A stretch of 64,000 nt of DNA from contig OW285192.1 in NCBI GenBank assembly GCA_935421135.1, positions 13,719,501 to 13,783,500 of the forward strand. Direction: 5' to 3'. Within the stretch, counting starts at the first letter, position 1; the number at the start of each line of letters is the position of its first letter. The translations under genes were made by a program, and so were the position numbers. The stretch comes from Bugulina stolonifera. Taxonomy: Eukaryota > Bryozoa > Gymnolaemata > Cheilostomatida > Bugulidae. Of the stretch, positions 1 through 13,875 are shown piece by piece. The notes beneath the pieces are model-generated. The model ran no database searches, was not told the origin of the DNA, and was given only the letters and a program-made list of their open reading frames with translations.

Positions 1-216
1 ATCGGTCTTCTATTATCCAGTGTAATAAATAACATGTTACTTAGACTTCTAGTTGGCACATAGATAACCAATCACAAATAAAAATAATATAAAAAACACC
101 AACTTAGTCATTTATTTTTATTGAAAAATTCATTGCATGTAATAGTTGTATGCGTTTGTTATTTGACCCAAGCATTATATAAATAGCTCATTATTTGTTT
201 CTTTTTCCCTTAAACG

Positions 217-3200
217 TTATTTTATTGGATGACATTTTTTATGGTTAGTAATTCTTCCTTTAAATATTGTTTTGTAGGAACATTCCTCACAAGCATATAT
301 AGTTTTTCCCTTCTTGTGCAGGTGTAAATGCTTAGGCATACTGCTAGGGTTGGCTGTTCTAAATGGACAATATGGACAGTGATATGGCTTCTCCCCAGTG
401 TGACTTCGTAAATGAACTTTCAGGTTATCTGCTCTGACTATCTAAAACATAAATTATTGTTGCTATTTAGTTATGGTAAATGTTGCAATTATGCATGCAC
501 ACATACATGTACATAATACAATTGTGTCGTTAACTTTTTTTTATTGATATTGCTAACTCTATAGCCTTAACTGTAAAGCCTGAGCTCTAACGACCAAACT
601 CTAACCCCTTTCTAAATAATTGCTATCAGGGTGTGTGGTTGAATAGCACACTTGGGGCTATCTGGCTGCATACACATGACAACAGCTATCAGTATTTCAG
701 ATAATATAATGTAAAACCATTTTCACTTGAATACAATTAACAATTTACACGATGACACCAAGTATGTTTATACATGTATATATATGGTGACTTACTTTTG
801 GGCAGTAAAGACATTTTTTCAGTCTCTTGGAAGGGTAAACCGCCATTACATCACTGGATGGGGCATCGATAGCTCTGCAAGATTTCATAATTGTGTTATT
901 TTTCTGAAAATAAAGTTAAATTGAGTTGATTTATCAGATAAGAATACACATATCCGTGGGCTATATTTGGGATCTACCTCATAAAGCAATTATTCCTGCT
1001 TTATCAATTTTACCTACATATATGATCATCTGTGCAAACATAATGAATTTGTCAGCTTAAAGGAAACATTGAATATTTAACAAAGTTTAAAATCGAATGA
1101 CACTTTTGTTCTCATTATATAGGTCTACTGTTAAAATATACCCAGAATTATAATACATGCTAGTGTTGCCTGTCACCCACTGAAATCATAGAAATAAAAT
1201 GATTCAATTGCATTCTGATTCACTAATTATAGCAAATTGTATTCTGTTTTTCTTTATGCTTGTGTGGCAACCAGATGTATCACTTAGTAATAGTTACAAT
1301 GCATAACTATCACAATTATATTTCATTATCATAAAACTAATTATTAGTTTGTGACTTTGAACGCTGCATGCTCTATGACAGTTAATAGCAAAGTTTGTTA
1401 GCAGATAGTGGTTGAACGAACAGGTGAAGGCTAAGACGCTAAAGACCAAAGCCTTGCAAGGTGAAATCTTTTCCAAATATCCATTTCAATAATCATATAA
1501 CTTTCATTTTCCCATAGATAGAGTGATGGGATAAAAGCATTATACATAATTGTACTATATTTTACAAATATTTGTATATCTACAGCTTTTTCTGTTGGAA
1601 TGCATGGGAGAGCTAAGAAATCAGTCAACCTGGGGGAGGGTCTGTTTATTCAACCAGAGTTCCCAACTGCATCATGCAATTGCTAGATCTCAAACTATCT
1701 CAATAGACACACCCACAATTACAACGGCATGGTACAGGTGGAATGTCAAACTCCCTCAGATAGGCTACCAGCAATCATCCGGGAGATAAAGAAGTGGTGT
1801 GAGAGTTTTATATTATTATTCTCAGCAGTTATACTTACATCCAGACTTTGATGCTGCCTACTTATATAAATATTTTTAGATGATCGATAAGGACCAGGAT
1901 GTCTTGAAGTATGGTGGTTACCAACTTCCTGGTATGTATGCCTCCTGACACTTAGGTCTATGGGGGTCTCCAGCTCCCTAAAATTGGATAAATCATATGA
2001 TGCACTTCCATAAATACTCGTACATCTGTAAATGAGAGGTCATCCAAATGAAACGCTAGTCTCAGATGTTCTTGACACATCGCAAGAGATCAAGCAAAAA
2101 ATTTCAACAAGCATATTATAAGCAATAGCAAAATGTTGCATGGTGAATTTGTTACACTTCTGGGTCCTATTTACATGTAATGAATTTTTATGATCAAAGA
2201 GAATTCATGGCTCATGGTATTATAACTATTATAACCCAGTTGCTGCATAAATTAGGCATTCATAATTGATATCTCTAGATTAGCCTATGGTACCTGTGAG
2301 ACTCTGAACGTAAATTAGTATCTTCTGGGAATTTGATTCTCTCTTTTAACCTTTGTGGAAGCTGCAAACACATAAAAATTTAGAAGTTAAGCAGTTTGTT
2401 GAACTTCTCAATCAGCCTATATAATTAATATGCGAGTTCGGTGTAGGACTGAATGGTAAATAAAATAGCGCTTGTTCTTTGATAATAACGACGATTGAAA
2501 ATCTTTTGCCTCAGTTTACCCACACGCAAACATTGATCTCAGTCTACACACATATTATACAGTGTCATACCTACAAATGTCTGTTCTATTTTTGTGATGA
2601 AGACAATATTGGCAGGTTATCAATGTTGAGCAGAAACAATAGTGGAATGAGTCATAGCATACATACAGTGTAAATGTAAACCGAAAAAATACAATATATA
2701 TTGGCCTTATGTAGCTCGAGCATGATATTGCTCTACCTGATCTTTTGAAAGATTGTCTTTCTTCGTCGAGAGGTCAATGGCTATACTGTCGCTGTGATTG
2801 TAACTGAAATGATCCGCATTGCTTAGTATGTGACGTGTCTAAAAAGGCACAATATGTTTAACATTATTTAAAATATCATATTCTCTAGACTTATTACAAC
2901 TACATGACATACATGTATTTATTTTTTATCATGTACATGTATATCTGTATTTAGTGCTTTGCAGTTTTGGTATTTCCTTTAGCAAAACTGGCTCCATTTT
3001 TAGTGATACTAGACTAGTATCTTAACATAATTCTTGATCCCTAATTTTAGACAATGCTGGAATTTCAATTTCTCCTAATTAGCGCACACAGCTATTGATA
3101 GCAAGTTATGAATACAACAACCAAATATCGGTTGTCCTTTGCATAATCGAAAACTGTCTCCACTTACATTCACAGGGTGCTCCTGGGTAGTTGTCTGCTG

Positions 3201-3539
3201 CTCGCTGAATTTATGTTGTGATTGATAAAGGGCAGCTGTGTCTATAGAAGGTGAAGTAGTCATGTGACTTGCAGAATTTTGAAGATTATCTAGCTGCTTT
3301 ACCGACGATTTATTCATTAATTGCAACATTAAATAATTAACCGGAAAATCGGGAAACACTGCAGAACTGTCACGGGAAGTAGCGGTGTGACTACTGCTTG
3401 TGCGTTGTTTTTTCTTTAGTTGAAAGTAGAGTTGATCTACAGAAAGTATAGTCTGAACAATAGTTGGCACATGTCCAGTACGGACAGCTCTAGATAGCAA
3501 AGCCATTTCTCTTTTAGTTAGATGCTTCAGGTCTTCCAT
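217..3539 (-). CDS. Locus A: three-finger C2H2 protein with CtBP-type PIDLS motif (7-exon gene, 337 aa)
   Basis: Inferred nuclear DNA-binding repressor. Coding exons, 5' to 3' on the minus strand, are 3168-3539, 2737-2838, 2294-2361, 1839-1977, 796-903 and 217-441. Every join has GT..AG borders and keeps frame. Exon 2 begins at an acceptor after 3553, with ATG at 3539-3537. Residues 1-45 are the family domain (TGHVPTIVQTILSVDQLY present). Exon 3 carries AIDLSTKK. Exon 5 carries ETPIDLSVRR, a full P-x-D-L-S-x-R match to the CtBP-binding consensus. Exon 6 ends in CLYC and exon 7 continues at IVRADNLKVH, so an intron splits finger 1; fingers 2 and 3 are standard C-x2-C-x12-H-x3-H. An AATAAA hexamer overlaps the stop codon. 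A is the most divergent intact copy, especially in exon 5. Exon structure is well supported by comparison with C, D and E; function is inferred from motifs. Confidence 0.8.
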
Positions 3540-5965
3540 GGTTTCAATTTCTTCTGTAAAAAACACGGTTTAAGTTAGAAGGCAAACAGAAAGCATGTGA
3601 TTGGGCAAGCAATGATTTCCATTAAATAGCACAGAAACAGTCAGGCAGATTGCAGCGGAAGTGAAGAAAATGACTGCTATTTCAGATATATGTTGTTACA
3701 TTAGTTGTTATTGCGTACACATATAATAAATACATGTACAATGTATCCTAGCTGAATAGGCCTTACTCCCTCGACAAACCTTCACAAGACCCAACCAGAC
3801 ACAGTACAAGGTGAGAGAAGCTATAAATAGTCTGTTATCTATGCTTTTACATGATTGTAATGTATAAAGTGTAACAAATGCAGCATTTCCTAGAGCGCAT
3901 ACAATGTACATTTTCATTCTACACACAGAGCAATACGATACATTGTACATCCATGCTCATTATCAGCGTAAGATATTAACATAAAACTCAAACATTGGAA
4001 TCAAAATAATGTTGGGATGAATTGTGAAGATAGAACTGTATAAGTACATGTAGTACAAAACTATAATTAAATCTAGTAAAAATTTTGACTTTGTTATCTT
4101 CACTGAAAACAAATTAATAGATTGACAAACATAAATCCCACTAAAAGTAAAATGTCATCCTGTATTGACTGCAAAGAGTCGCATCTAAACCTAAAAGGTA
4201 ATAACTCTCAGGGAATATTTGCTGATTGGAATCTTATAACAGGATGTGACACGTATTGACTCAAACCCTATAAATTTTTCAGTGATTGATAATGGGATAC
4301 ATTCTTAATGTAAATTTTATGTCATGAGATTGTTTATAGGTGGGGAAAATGTTATATACCTGTACATGCAAATTCACTACTTCTAAAAATATTAAAATAG
4401 TTGCCCAAAACGGTTAGGAATTGAGTTTCTAAAGATGCGACTAATTTTTGATTTAATGTGATCCTCTCTAACCACATAGTACAAACTCTACATTTTATAA
4501 CATGATAACTTACAAATAGAAGAACAGAATATTATTGATATAAAATATGCGTACATGTAGGCCTACATGATATTTACGTGTATGCGTACTTGGTACATGA
4601 TACTTGCATGTACGAGCACATGATGCATACATGTATAGTACGTGTAGATATATACATTGTAGATTTATATGTATGTTTTATGGGGAAGAGATGTGGCTCC
4701 TCACAGTACTTAGAGAGTCTATTAACTTCTAGAAAAATAAAGCTGAGGCAATAAACTCATGATATTAACTTAGATGATCATAGAAGGAATGAGGGCATTA
4801 AATACTTATAGGAGTTGAAGCCGTCGCTATGCTGATGAAATGGAGGGTACAATAGCCAACACCAACAGAGTTGAAGGAAAGAGATAATGAGGAGAATGAG
4901 ATAGATGGATGGATATGAGATTCTGGGAGTTGAACTCAGATGATGAATAGAATTGTGTATAAGGAAAGTTGCTGATTAAGCTGGTTGCAAAGTAGAACCA
5001 GGTTGCCTGCAAGTACTAAAATGGCTACGGTGAGCAATGGTGGGAAATTCACAGCATTTAACAAGAAATAATTGGTACTTGCTATATCTTAGTGCAACTT
5101 GTATCAAATTGCAATTTGAATCTCAGATTAAGAATGCAACCTTCTGGTAATTTGACTGACAGCAGCACCTGCCGTTTAGTAATGTCAGTAGCGAGACCTT
5201 GGTACATGGTTGAGTCTGTTCTTACATCATGTATTTTAGTAGAAGTTGTTCTATTCGGTTTTATAGTATCATACAAGTCTTTAGTACTATATACATGTAG
5301 GTGTTTTTCCATAACTCATTTAACGTTTAAGAAATAAGTTCACAGACAGTTCATGATAATACAACATGTAAACTAGCAACAAAAATATGTTTCATGTAAA
5401 AGCCTCATATCATTATGTTAGTTGACTATATTTAAATGAAAGCCTGGTTAAATACTACTAAAGTAATGATAATAAATAAATCTTGTGTTTATTGCACTGA
5501 TATGCACACAATGTGTGTAAACCATAGTATACTTTTCTTTATCTTAATTAAATTGTATTAGGTTTTACTATAGTAAAAAAGTACATGTATGTAGTATGTC
5601 ATTCTTTGTATCCTAATCGATCTCACACATACATGTATGTTATTGTATTTGTATGCAATGTAAATGCACATGGTTGTATATTTAGATTGTTTATGTAAAT
5701 GTATGCACTACCTACATTATAACAGTGATATCCAGTAATTCTCTTCTACAGTAGATTAGACACACACGCATATAGCACAGAGTCAGTGTTTACAGAGCAT
5801 AGAAAGTATTGCAAGAAAAACTGATTACAAGTCAAGCAAGAATCAGCAAAGAAAGCAAATACATCTGTAGTATAAGTTTATGCAACCCTAGCTGCAGTTC
5901 CAAGAAGCATGTATGAACTAGTTCTATGCGCTATAATATGCTGTATTGTATCAATGGCTACTCAC

Positions 5966-6057
5966 TTATTTACACGAACTGTAGTTTGCTAGTGTTCCAC
6001 TGGCGATCGAGCCTCAAATAAGCTAGCGCTGTAAATGTCACTCTTTAGCTCCACCTA
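5966..6057 (-). promoter_or_regulatory. Probable non-coding exon 1 and promoter of locus A
   Basis: A GTGAGT donor (5960-5965) lies 2.4 kb upstream of the exon 2 acceptor, in the position taken by exon 1 of the other copies. The upstream sequence is only weakly like the other family promoters; a CCACC box stands where the others have CCACGCC. The transcription start cannot be placed. Confidence 0.4.
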
Positions 6058-6705
6058 ATATTTGCTACACGAATGGCAGTCAGTTGTCAAATAACCCTGT
6101 ATAGTATATGCCTAATCTTTTTATATATTTGCAATCAAATAGCATTTCCTGGTGATTACCTGTGACCTCACTCTATACTTCTGGGTCCTGTGAGAATGAC
6201 TTTTCTTTATACATACTATTAATCTGTAACAGACGAGATAGAATTGATGATGAGGCGTTGTGGTTACTGATTAACCCTTTACATGTATATCTGAACCGTC
6301 TCCATCTCCTGTAAAGAATTGAGCAACAAATGCTTATGCCATAAAATTTGCTGTCTTATGAATATAGCTAACAATGTCATTGGATACTACCTTACTAGTT
6401 ATTTAGACATATACATGTAATCACCATTGTAGCCTATTGCATCACTTTACTATTAAATATTCTTATTTTAATAATAGCTGCAAATGAAACAGCAATGCCA
6501 GAAATCTATGATCAGTGTTTTTACCCTAGAAATTTATTAGCCTATTTTGCTGGCCACCTCTGGTCTGCATCTTGTAGGACTGGATTGAGTTGAGGGCCAG
6601 ATGTCTGAAGTCTGCCCATCATGTCTGCCCATGCACATATAAAAATAGTTACATGTACGTGTCATTGAAAAAATGTTGGTGTGGGATAATATTTAATTAT
6701 GAAAT

Positions 6706-6846
6706 AGTGGTATGAGATGCATATTTTATTTTTTATTTATTACCTAATATTTCGTTACTTGTCTAAGGAAAATCATCAGAGGGTGATGTTGCTTAGACAA
6801 GTAATGAAATATTAGGTAAAAAATAAAAAATGCGTCTCATACTGCT
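6706..6846. repeat. Fold-back (inverted repeat) element, arms about 65 bp
   Basis: The left arm (6706-6777) and right arm (6784-6846) are near-complementary over about 60 bases, including ACCTAATATTTC and TTACTTGTCTAAG, with a loop of only a few bases. This looks like a MITE or fold-back insertion about 0.65 kb upstream of the locus A promoter. I found no clear target-site duplication. Confidence 0.7.
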
Positions 6847-6849
6847 ACG

Positions 6850-9410
6850 TACGTGATAGTAGCTACATGTACATGTATATAATAGTAGGCTACGGTCTAG
6901 TAAGGCTTGATTTTAGGTACTGGTAGGACAGAATGTTATAAATTATGATGCTTATATTCTGCTATGGGCTATAAGTGGAAATTATTTCAAAATAGGTATA
7001 AATGAGACAAATACATGCATAATTATTATGTGGTATATCGGCAAGTATTTTAACTTCATTAAATCCTGGTAGTCAACCATAGTTCACACCATTTATAATA
7101 CATAGTCCCGGATGTTTCACACTCTATATAGTGTGCTAACTTATTGGCTGGCTAATTATTGCTTAACATTGGGATGTAATAATATAATTATATATCCTAA
7201 TATCCAGCGCAAAAAATTTTTCCTGATTTTCATCAGAAGTAATGCTGTGTCACTGTTACAATGGGTATTGAAAGTAAGCTTAGCTTTTTGTATTGTGGAC
7301 TTATAGGCTACAGGAAGAGATAAAGAGCCACAAGGAAATAGGTTTTATTGCCTCATAGTTCTTCTTCCTTATGCATACATACATGAAATCCTATACACCA
7401 GCCTAAGGTCAGAAGCAGAAGGTGCTAGAAATATTTGATTATTGCCTGTCTTTTTTATTCTGGTGTCTCAGCTTTTGCAGTAAGATTAATTTAAGCCCAA
7501 TTGAAATGTTTGCAGAAATAGATGTTTCAACAGAAAATCAATTGTAAAATATTTACTTTTATACGAGATAAAAAATTCTGGCCCAGAGAACTTAAAAAAA
7601 AGTGTTGATGCCATTCTGAGTATATGTATTTGCAACTGACATAAAAAATGTTGTTTAATTTTGTATTTACATTGTATGTTATTTTAGCTAAATAACTCAA
7701 AATATAAAATCTATTTTTGTCTACATAACATTATATTGAGTAAAGGCACAAAAATATTATTGCATAAAGATTTTGAAATCTGTTGGTTTTTGCCCTTTCG
7801 TTATGAACTTGTGGTATTATTGAACCCTATGATAATGGATCCGTATCAAATAACACCTTTATGCTTACCTCTAACTCAAATCATATGACAGCCTGCCATT
7901 TAATTAGCATTTTTAAATTTGTCTGCATTGTTGCTGGCTACAAAAAAATCAAGTATATATTATCAGCAATTGCAAAAATTAGTAATCAGTTTTAGACACC
8001 ACAGGACATTGATAGCAGAGGTAGACGACTATTACACTAAATGTAGTATTATAATAATCCAAGGGCAATCGGACACTTTTCTGCTTACTAGACTATACGG
8101 TGTTGTAGAGAATATGCATATTCTAATGTCAGAGATTTCACATGCCTTATCTTATCATGTAGGTATCTGTATCTGTATGTTTTATATAACAAGCACTTTA
8201 CCCTGGGTGTCTAAGGTTCTGGTTCCTACCATAAGTCTATTATTTCTGGTATAATTAGACTTTTAGGAGGATTACCACATACTACATAGGTTAAATAGTT
8301 TGTATATTGTAGGCCTACAAAAAGTGGTGTATAACTCAGCATTATACATGTATCGTATGTTGCATGCGTAATATACTGTAGCTAAACCATTTGTCAAAAG
8401 TTTATCAGGATATAAATTGTTCTATCATCCTTGTATACATCATGTATAATCATTATGGTGTCTGTGACTGACTGGCTCCAATAGAACTTTTAGTAAAGTG
8501 CTAATTAAATAGTGTATAAGAGGATTTTTCAGCCCATGACATAATATAGCTGGATTACACAGCCTGTGACGTAGCCATGGAAACGTGCTGTATTCTTGAC
8601 AGTTTTACTGCCTCTGGTTTGAAAGGACATGGTCTAATTCGCCTGTATAGACTTGAATGGTTATACCTAGACTTGACGCACTGCCATTAGTGGCTAGTAT
8701 ATCAAATACCTTTGCAAGCTACCACAAGGCTGCCGGACTGAATAAAGCCCACATCTACCTATACTGCTGCCTAGCTGGAGACTTGCATTGTATAATTAGC
8801 ATGATTTGGTTTTATATAGATTGGTAGCTTTTCCAACTTTGTAATGTTTATGTTTAGCAGGAGAGTAGATAACTTCTGACGAGAGGCCTTGAAGGACCGT
8901 CTGTATCTCTGCATGTACACCGTAGTAAAGTGCTAATCGAACAGGCGACATAAATTGTATTACCCAACATTTCATTGCACAAAAAATCCAATCCACTATA
9001 ATGTCCTGTGTCCTGTGGTATCAGCAAACCAGGATGCATGTTTAATGCATATTAGACTGGAAGGGGCTGCTTTAGACCAAAAAGTAATGCTGGGAGAGGT
9101 AAGATTGTAAAGACATGTGGGTCTATTGATTAGCTTTCAGCTTTGTAAGCCATCCTGTTTCATGGAACCCAATAGTCCTTACTTTGGCTAATACTTGAGA
9201 TGAGAGCATGATCCAGACTAGAGATTGTGGCTGACATTATTATACAGTTCAGATGTAACGACTGACTATGCGCTCATGTAGATCGAGAGTCCCTGCACTT
9301 GCTAAGATATAGTCTCTTACACCAGGCCTTGTAACATGGTTAGATATTTTAGCTTTCGGTTATACATTTTTAGAAGTAATTAAAACTTGTAACTGTCCAG
9401 TTTTCAACGT
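6850..9410. other. Intergenic DNA between the A promoter and pseudogene B
   Basis: Short open frames here (for example 7919-8254 on plus and 8796-9039 on minus) have no recognisable motif, no family exon and low-complexity AT-rich composition. I see no supported gene. Scattered TACATGTA words are the only recurrent feature. Confidence 0.5.
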
Positions 9411-9415
9411 TATCT

Positions 9416-12400
9416 TCAGTCAAATAATTTTTTGTGGTTCTTCATATGCAGAGAGAAGTTGCCTCTACAAATTATCCTGTAGGAACATTCATTACACTTG
9501 TAGACTTATCTCCCCATTTCATGTAGACGTAGGTGTTTAGGCATGCTGCTATGATTGGCTGTTTTAAATGGACATATCGAACATTGATATGGTTTCTCTC
9601 CAGTGTGACTTCGTAAGTGTACAATTAGGTTATCTGCTCTGACTATCTAAAATAATATTTGAAGAATCTGTCGCTGAAATCATTTACAGACATTTTTGAA
9701 CTTGAAATGATTTGGGTATCAGCTAGGTATCAATAGAAATGTCCATTTTGTAGTAGAATGCGAACGATAAAGTATTAGTAAAGGCTTCTACGTGCATAAT
9801 GGCAAATTTCAATGTTTCATGCACACATGGTAACTTATGAATTAAAGAAAACATAGGCTATAAATCTAGATTTCGAAGTCAACACAGCACCAACCCCTAG
9901 CTGTAGCTGGTAGCTGGTTATACACTTTATCCAACAATAAAATCTACCGGTACATTGGAATGCACATTGTAGATAAATATATTCTAATAACAAAAGTACA
10001 TGTACATGTATATATAGTAACATTTTATCTTTTAATGATGATGCTTGGACAAGAATTGAAATATTAGAAGTACATTTTAAATGCAAACTATAAAATCTGC
10101 ATCTGCATCTTTATACATCAACAACTTCCATTATTTTCTGCAAATAACCATGCGGAAGTGTCTTGTTGAACTGCAAAGCTTAAGTAAAGGTAACTTGTTC
10201 AGGATAAGACACCTGTATTAAATTTAAGTTAAGTTAAGTTAAAAGTTGTTTTACTAGCAATACTGAAACGAAATGATCATTTATTTTCACAAAGACATAG
10301 ATTGTTCAAATTTATCAAGTGGATGCAAACCCGCGACTAATCTTGGAAAATCATATTCTCAAAAAACTGTTGGATTTCTTAATAGTTTATCCACACAGCC
10401 ACCCAAAATTACCTCAACTCAACCATAGTGTTAACTGAATTGTAATCTAACCTGAATATATTCAAAACCAAGAATGCAAGTAATGTCCCACATCTTAACA
10501 CAAACTTTTTTAAATGTTATAGGGATTTTGGAGTACATGTATGTTCAGTATGTGCAGTTTATTACTAACACTAGTTGTACAAATCAAATAATTTACATGT
10601 ACCTTTAAGAAAAATCTGCATTTCTTTGGCATCTTTGAAAGGTAAACTGTTTTGGACTTGTTTGTTGTGGCCAATTTTGGTACTGAAGAACTTCTCCCTG
10701 TGTTCTTTTTCATAAAAACACAATGTGTTAATTTTGACAGAACATGCATTTGGTTCAGGTACCACTTTTGAAAATAGCTATACTGAAAAATTGCTAGTAT
10801 TAATAAAACAAGTGCAAAATCAACATGATAAAATCATCAACATGATAAAATCCCATCAGTTTTTTCTCAATTAACCAATGTTTTCATACATGTAGCTATG
10901 GTAATAAATTTCCATGGTATATCATATAATACAAGAGAACTAAATTCTCTTAATTGTGACAGCAATAGTTAGACCTCACAATCATGTCCATTGTACACTT
11001 ACAATAAGGTTCTGATAGTAAAACCGTGGTGTCCCCTGCTTCAAAATTAAACTGGAATTTCAAAATCCTATTCTCTTTATATAAATAATAATAATAATAA
11101 TATCTAAATAGTGCCAATCACGACCCCTTAACGTGACTGCCCAATAGCAGAGCTAATCGAGGGGCCACCACAGCTTCTAAAACGGGATATTATTATAGTT
11201 TGACATGGCACAGAGGAAAAACCTTCTTCCGACAAAGTGCCTACAGGTCAGGTTAGTAGACCACTCGGCCACCAATACCAGGTTATATGCTTGGTTTGGT
11301 ATGTTCACAATTAGGCTCTTATAATGGTAATAAAATGTTAATCACTGTAAATCACATAGTCAATGTATACAGTGTACATGCTTATGTAGTTGCAAGGAGA
11401 TGCATATACAGCTATCCCTGTAATAATAGTAGTACTCACAGTATGTGGATTATGGTAATCAGTTACTTTATAAGAACCAAGATGTCTCAGTATACTATTG
11501 TCATCCATTTTCTCCGTCAACATCCGATTGCTTAGATTGACTGGCTCCCTTGATTGCCTAAAAGGAAACAAGTGATTGACAATGTTCAAAGTAAAGAATC
11601 TATGAACTTAAAGATTATTGCAATCACATTAAATTTTTAAAACGTTATTTCCTCTGGTGCAGACAATCTGCCTCTTTCTCATCTTGTTAATTCAACTAAA
11701 TTATCTCAGCTATGTCATAACATGTAAGAATACCTCATACTGAATTCGCTGATAATAACAAATATAGTGGTAGAAAGATATATATATATATAAAGATTCG
11801 CCTGGAAATCTTAATTCCCACGCCCACAAATAGTGTGTAGAGATTCAGCCTAATTTTGACTTGGTAACAAACTATTTTTGATAGGGCTTTAACCGGCCAG
11901 ATGTGCTGCCGTATTTTATGTTGTCAAAGTCATTGAAAAAAAGGCAACAGTAGGTGGTTCTGTTAGGTCCCTATTAAGGGGGAGATGATTAAGCTTCATA
12001 TCTTCCCTTTCACCACCTTTGGTGATAATACAAGGTTGATTCCGCAGTCAGATTGTATGTGCGTGTAATATAGAGGGAAGTTAGATCTGAAAGACAAGCT
12101 ATTGATAAATAACACCACTAGGCTTACCTGCTGGCTTTCATACAGAAGCTAAGCTGCATGTTCTGGCATTTCAATCCTTTCTTTTAACCCTTGTTAATCC
12201 TGTAAATATTAAGACTACAATGTAGATGTGCATTTAAGATAAGAAAGCTCTGTGAGGTAGGGTTTTTGTTATCTGTAGCTATTCTATTTTGAGTTTTGGA
12301 GTTGAAAACTATAAATTTTTGTTCGTTATTAGTTCTTTTTACTTCAATTCTAGCTACGGCAGTGTTTGACACTGTTAGTCAATGTATATCAATGTGCGTA

Positions 12401-12717
12401 GTGCTGAGGACTTGAGAGGTGATATATACATGTAAGCTTCCTTCCCTAAAATAGATACCTAGTAGATTGATTGATGAAAGATGAAGGAAATCCTATCAAA
12501 GATGTAGTTGGGTTTTCACAACCTTCACCATGCTTGCTTGCGGTTGTTTTAATATTTTACGTTTTTTGCTTATTCACCAAATACAGATAGAGTTGATCTA
12601 CTGAAAATATATTCTGAACAATGGTCGGCACAGTTGCCCAGTATGGGTAGCTGTGACCAGGGACGTCACGTCTCTTTTGCTTAGATATTTCGATGTCTCC
12701 ATTACTGGGATTTTATC
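9416..12717 (-). pseudogene. Locus B: degenerate copy of the C2H2/PxDLS family gene
   Basis: Family exons are recognisable in order: exon 2 near 12560-12717 (ATG 12702), exon 4 at 12128-12199, exon 5 at 11467-11557 (EPVNLSNR), exon 6 at 10603-10704 and the zinc-finger exon at 9416-9646. There are several independent lesions. Exon 2 has a two-base insertion inside the TGHVPT core. No exon 3 can be found. Exon 4 has in-frame TAA and TAG and no longer ends in phase 2. Exon 6 reads CRFF where the others read CNIC/CSFC, losing a zinc ligand. A TAA at 9508-9506 cuts the protein before finger 3, although finger 3 is otherwise readable down to a TGA at 9418-9416. Exons 5 and 6 and fingers 2-3 stay well preserved, so the inactivation may be recent. 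A shortened product from some exons cannot be excluded. Confidence 0.8.
11084..11278 (-). mobile_element. Probable tRNA-derived SINE with (ATT)n tail
   Basis: On minus the sequence opens with a perfect type-2 tRNA A box, TGGCCGAGTGG (11271-11261), and ends in an ATT microsatellite (11102-11084) after TTGGCACTATTTAGAT. A head-body-tail layout of this kind is typical of SINEs mobilised by LINEs with short-repeat tails. The B box is not clear, so the head has decayed or been shortened. It lies in an intron of pseudogene B. Confidence 0.5.
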
Positions 12718-13065
12718 TATAGAAAGAAGACCAGCTTACATTGTAGCCAGCAGAGGCGGAGACATGGAAGTATGGAAATATAATTTATCCAAATTTGTGT
12801 CAGCAATTTCCAAGACAATTATTTAAATCATCTGTACAGCATAAGAGAAATGAGGTCACATGATGTTGGTCTACAGGACACAAGCCTATGCTCATTTATG
12901 AGGGAAAAGGCAATTTCAGTCAAGAGACCCTAAATGTCCATGTATGTACAGTAACATGTTCAGTTACCGCAAATACGAAGTATATGTATGCATTGTATGA
13001 CCTAACATGTGCAGCGTATAGCATAGCAACGCACAATTGTCCTACACCAGCAATCACTCACTCAC

Positions 13066-13185
13066 CTGAGCTAGTATTAACTAGTTACTTTTCGCTAGTA
13101 GACCACTTTTTCAAGTCGTATAGTTGAATAACTCACCGTCAGTATATAGATGCGGTGAATATCTAGCGCTAACCACGCCTCCTAT
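13066..13185 (-). promoter_or_regulatory. Exon 1 and promoter of locus B
   Basis: A GTGAGTGAG donor follows the exon at 13066. Upstream are the family element ACTGACGGTGAGTTATTC (around 13122-13142) and a GGCGTGGTT box (CCACGCC, about 13173-13179), in the same order as in C-F. The promoter has outlived the reading frame, so transcription remains possible. Confidence 0.55.
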
Positions 13186-13721
13186 GCAAATTGGTTTCGT
13201 TGATAGACCATGTGTATGATCAATATACTCTAGCACTTGATTAGAAAAATAATAACTTTTTGTTATTACATGAATCTACTGTGTGATTTCGCCATATTTC
13301 AGGCTTCTTAATGAAGATCCTTATAAAAAAACTTTCATAAATAATTGCAAGTATAGGAACAGAAACCTTGTCTCCGCCCTAACAGGAGTCTGTGCATTGT
13401 ATTGTGTATTAGATACATATTATTTCATAGAATAATTACAGTATATACATGTATATATAAATTATAATGCTTGAGGCATAGTTTTGTTTATCTTGATCTA
13501 ATGATGGCTTCATCCATGTTTGTGAGTCTGTCATTAAGATCCAGCTGGAAGTCTAAAGGCCGCTAGAGCAGACTATTTATTATCCTAACATACATCGCCG
13601 TACTCTTTTATAGGAAGATATGCACTGCTACAGGATAAAATGACAATAATAACGCTCCAAAACAAATATAGATTCCTCAACTAAGATCTCAAACTGCTCA
13701 ACTTTGACTCCTATAAACAAA

Positions 13722-13875
13722 AATGTGTGAACAGACCTTCAATCACTGTCATAAGCAAGGGTGTGTAAACAAACCTTTAGTCACTGTTATAGACAAGACA
13801 GTGTGAACAAACCTTTAGTCACTATTGTAAGCAAGGCTGTGTGAACTGACTTTCAGTCACTCTCATATTATTAAT
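13722..13875. repeat. Degenerate ~47-bp tandem repeat, about 3 units
   Basis: Imperfect units share TGTGTGAACAAACCTTTAGT followed by CACT and then GCAAG. Intergenic, upstream of locus B. No function visible. Confidence 0.55.

Noticed and set aside
1550..1789. 79-codon plus open frame
   Set aside because: Inside intron 5 of locus A, no motif, overlapped by other chance frames.
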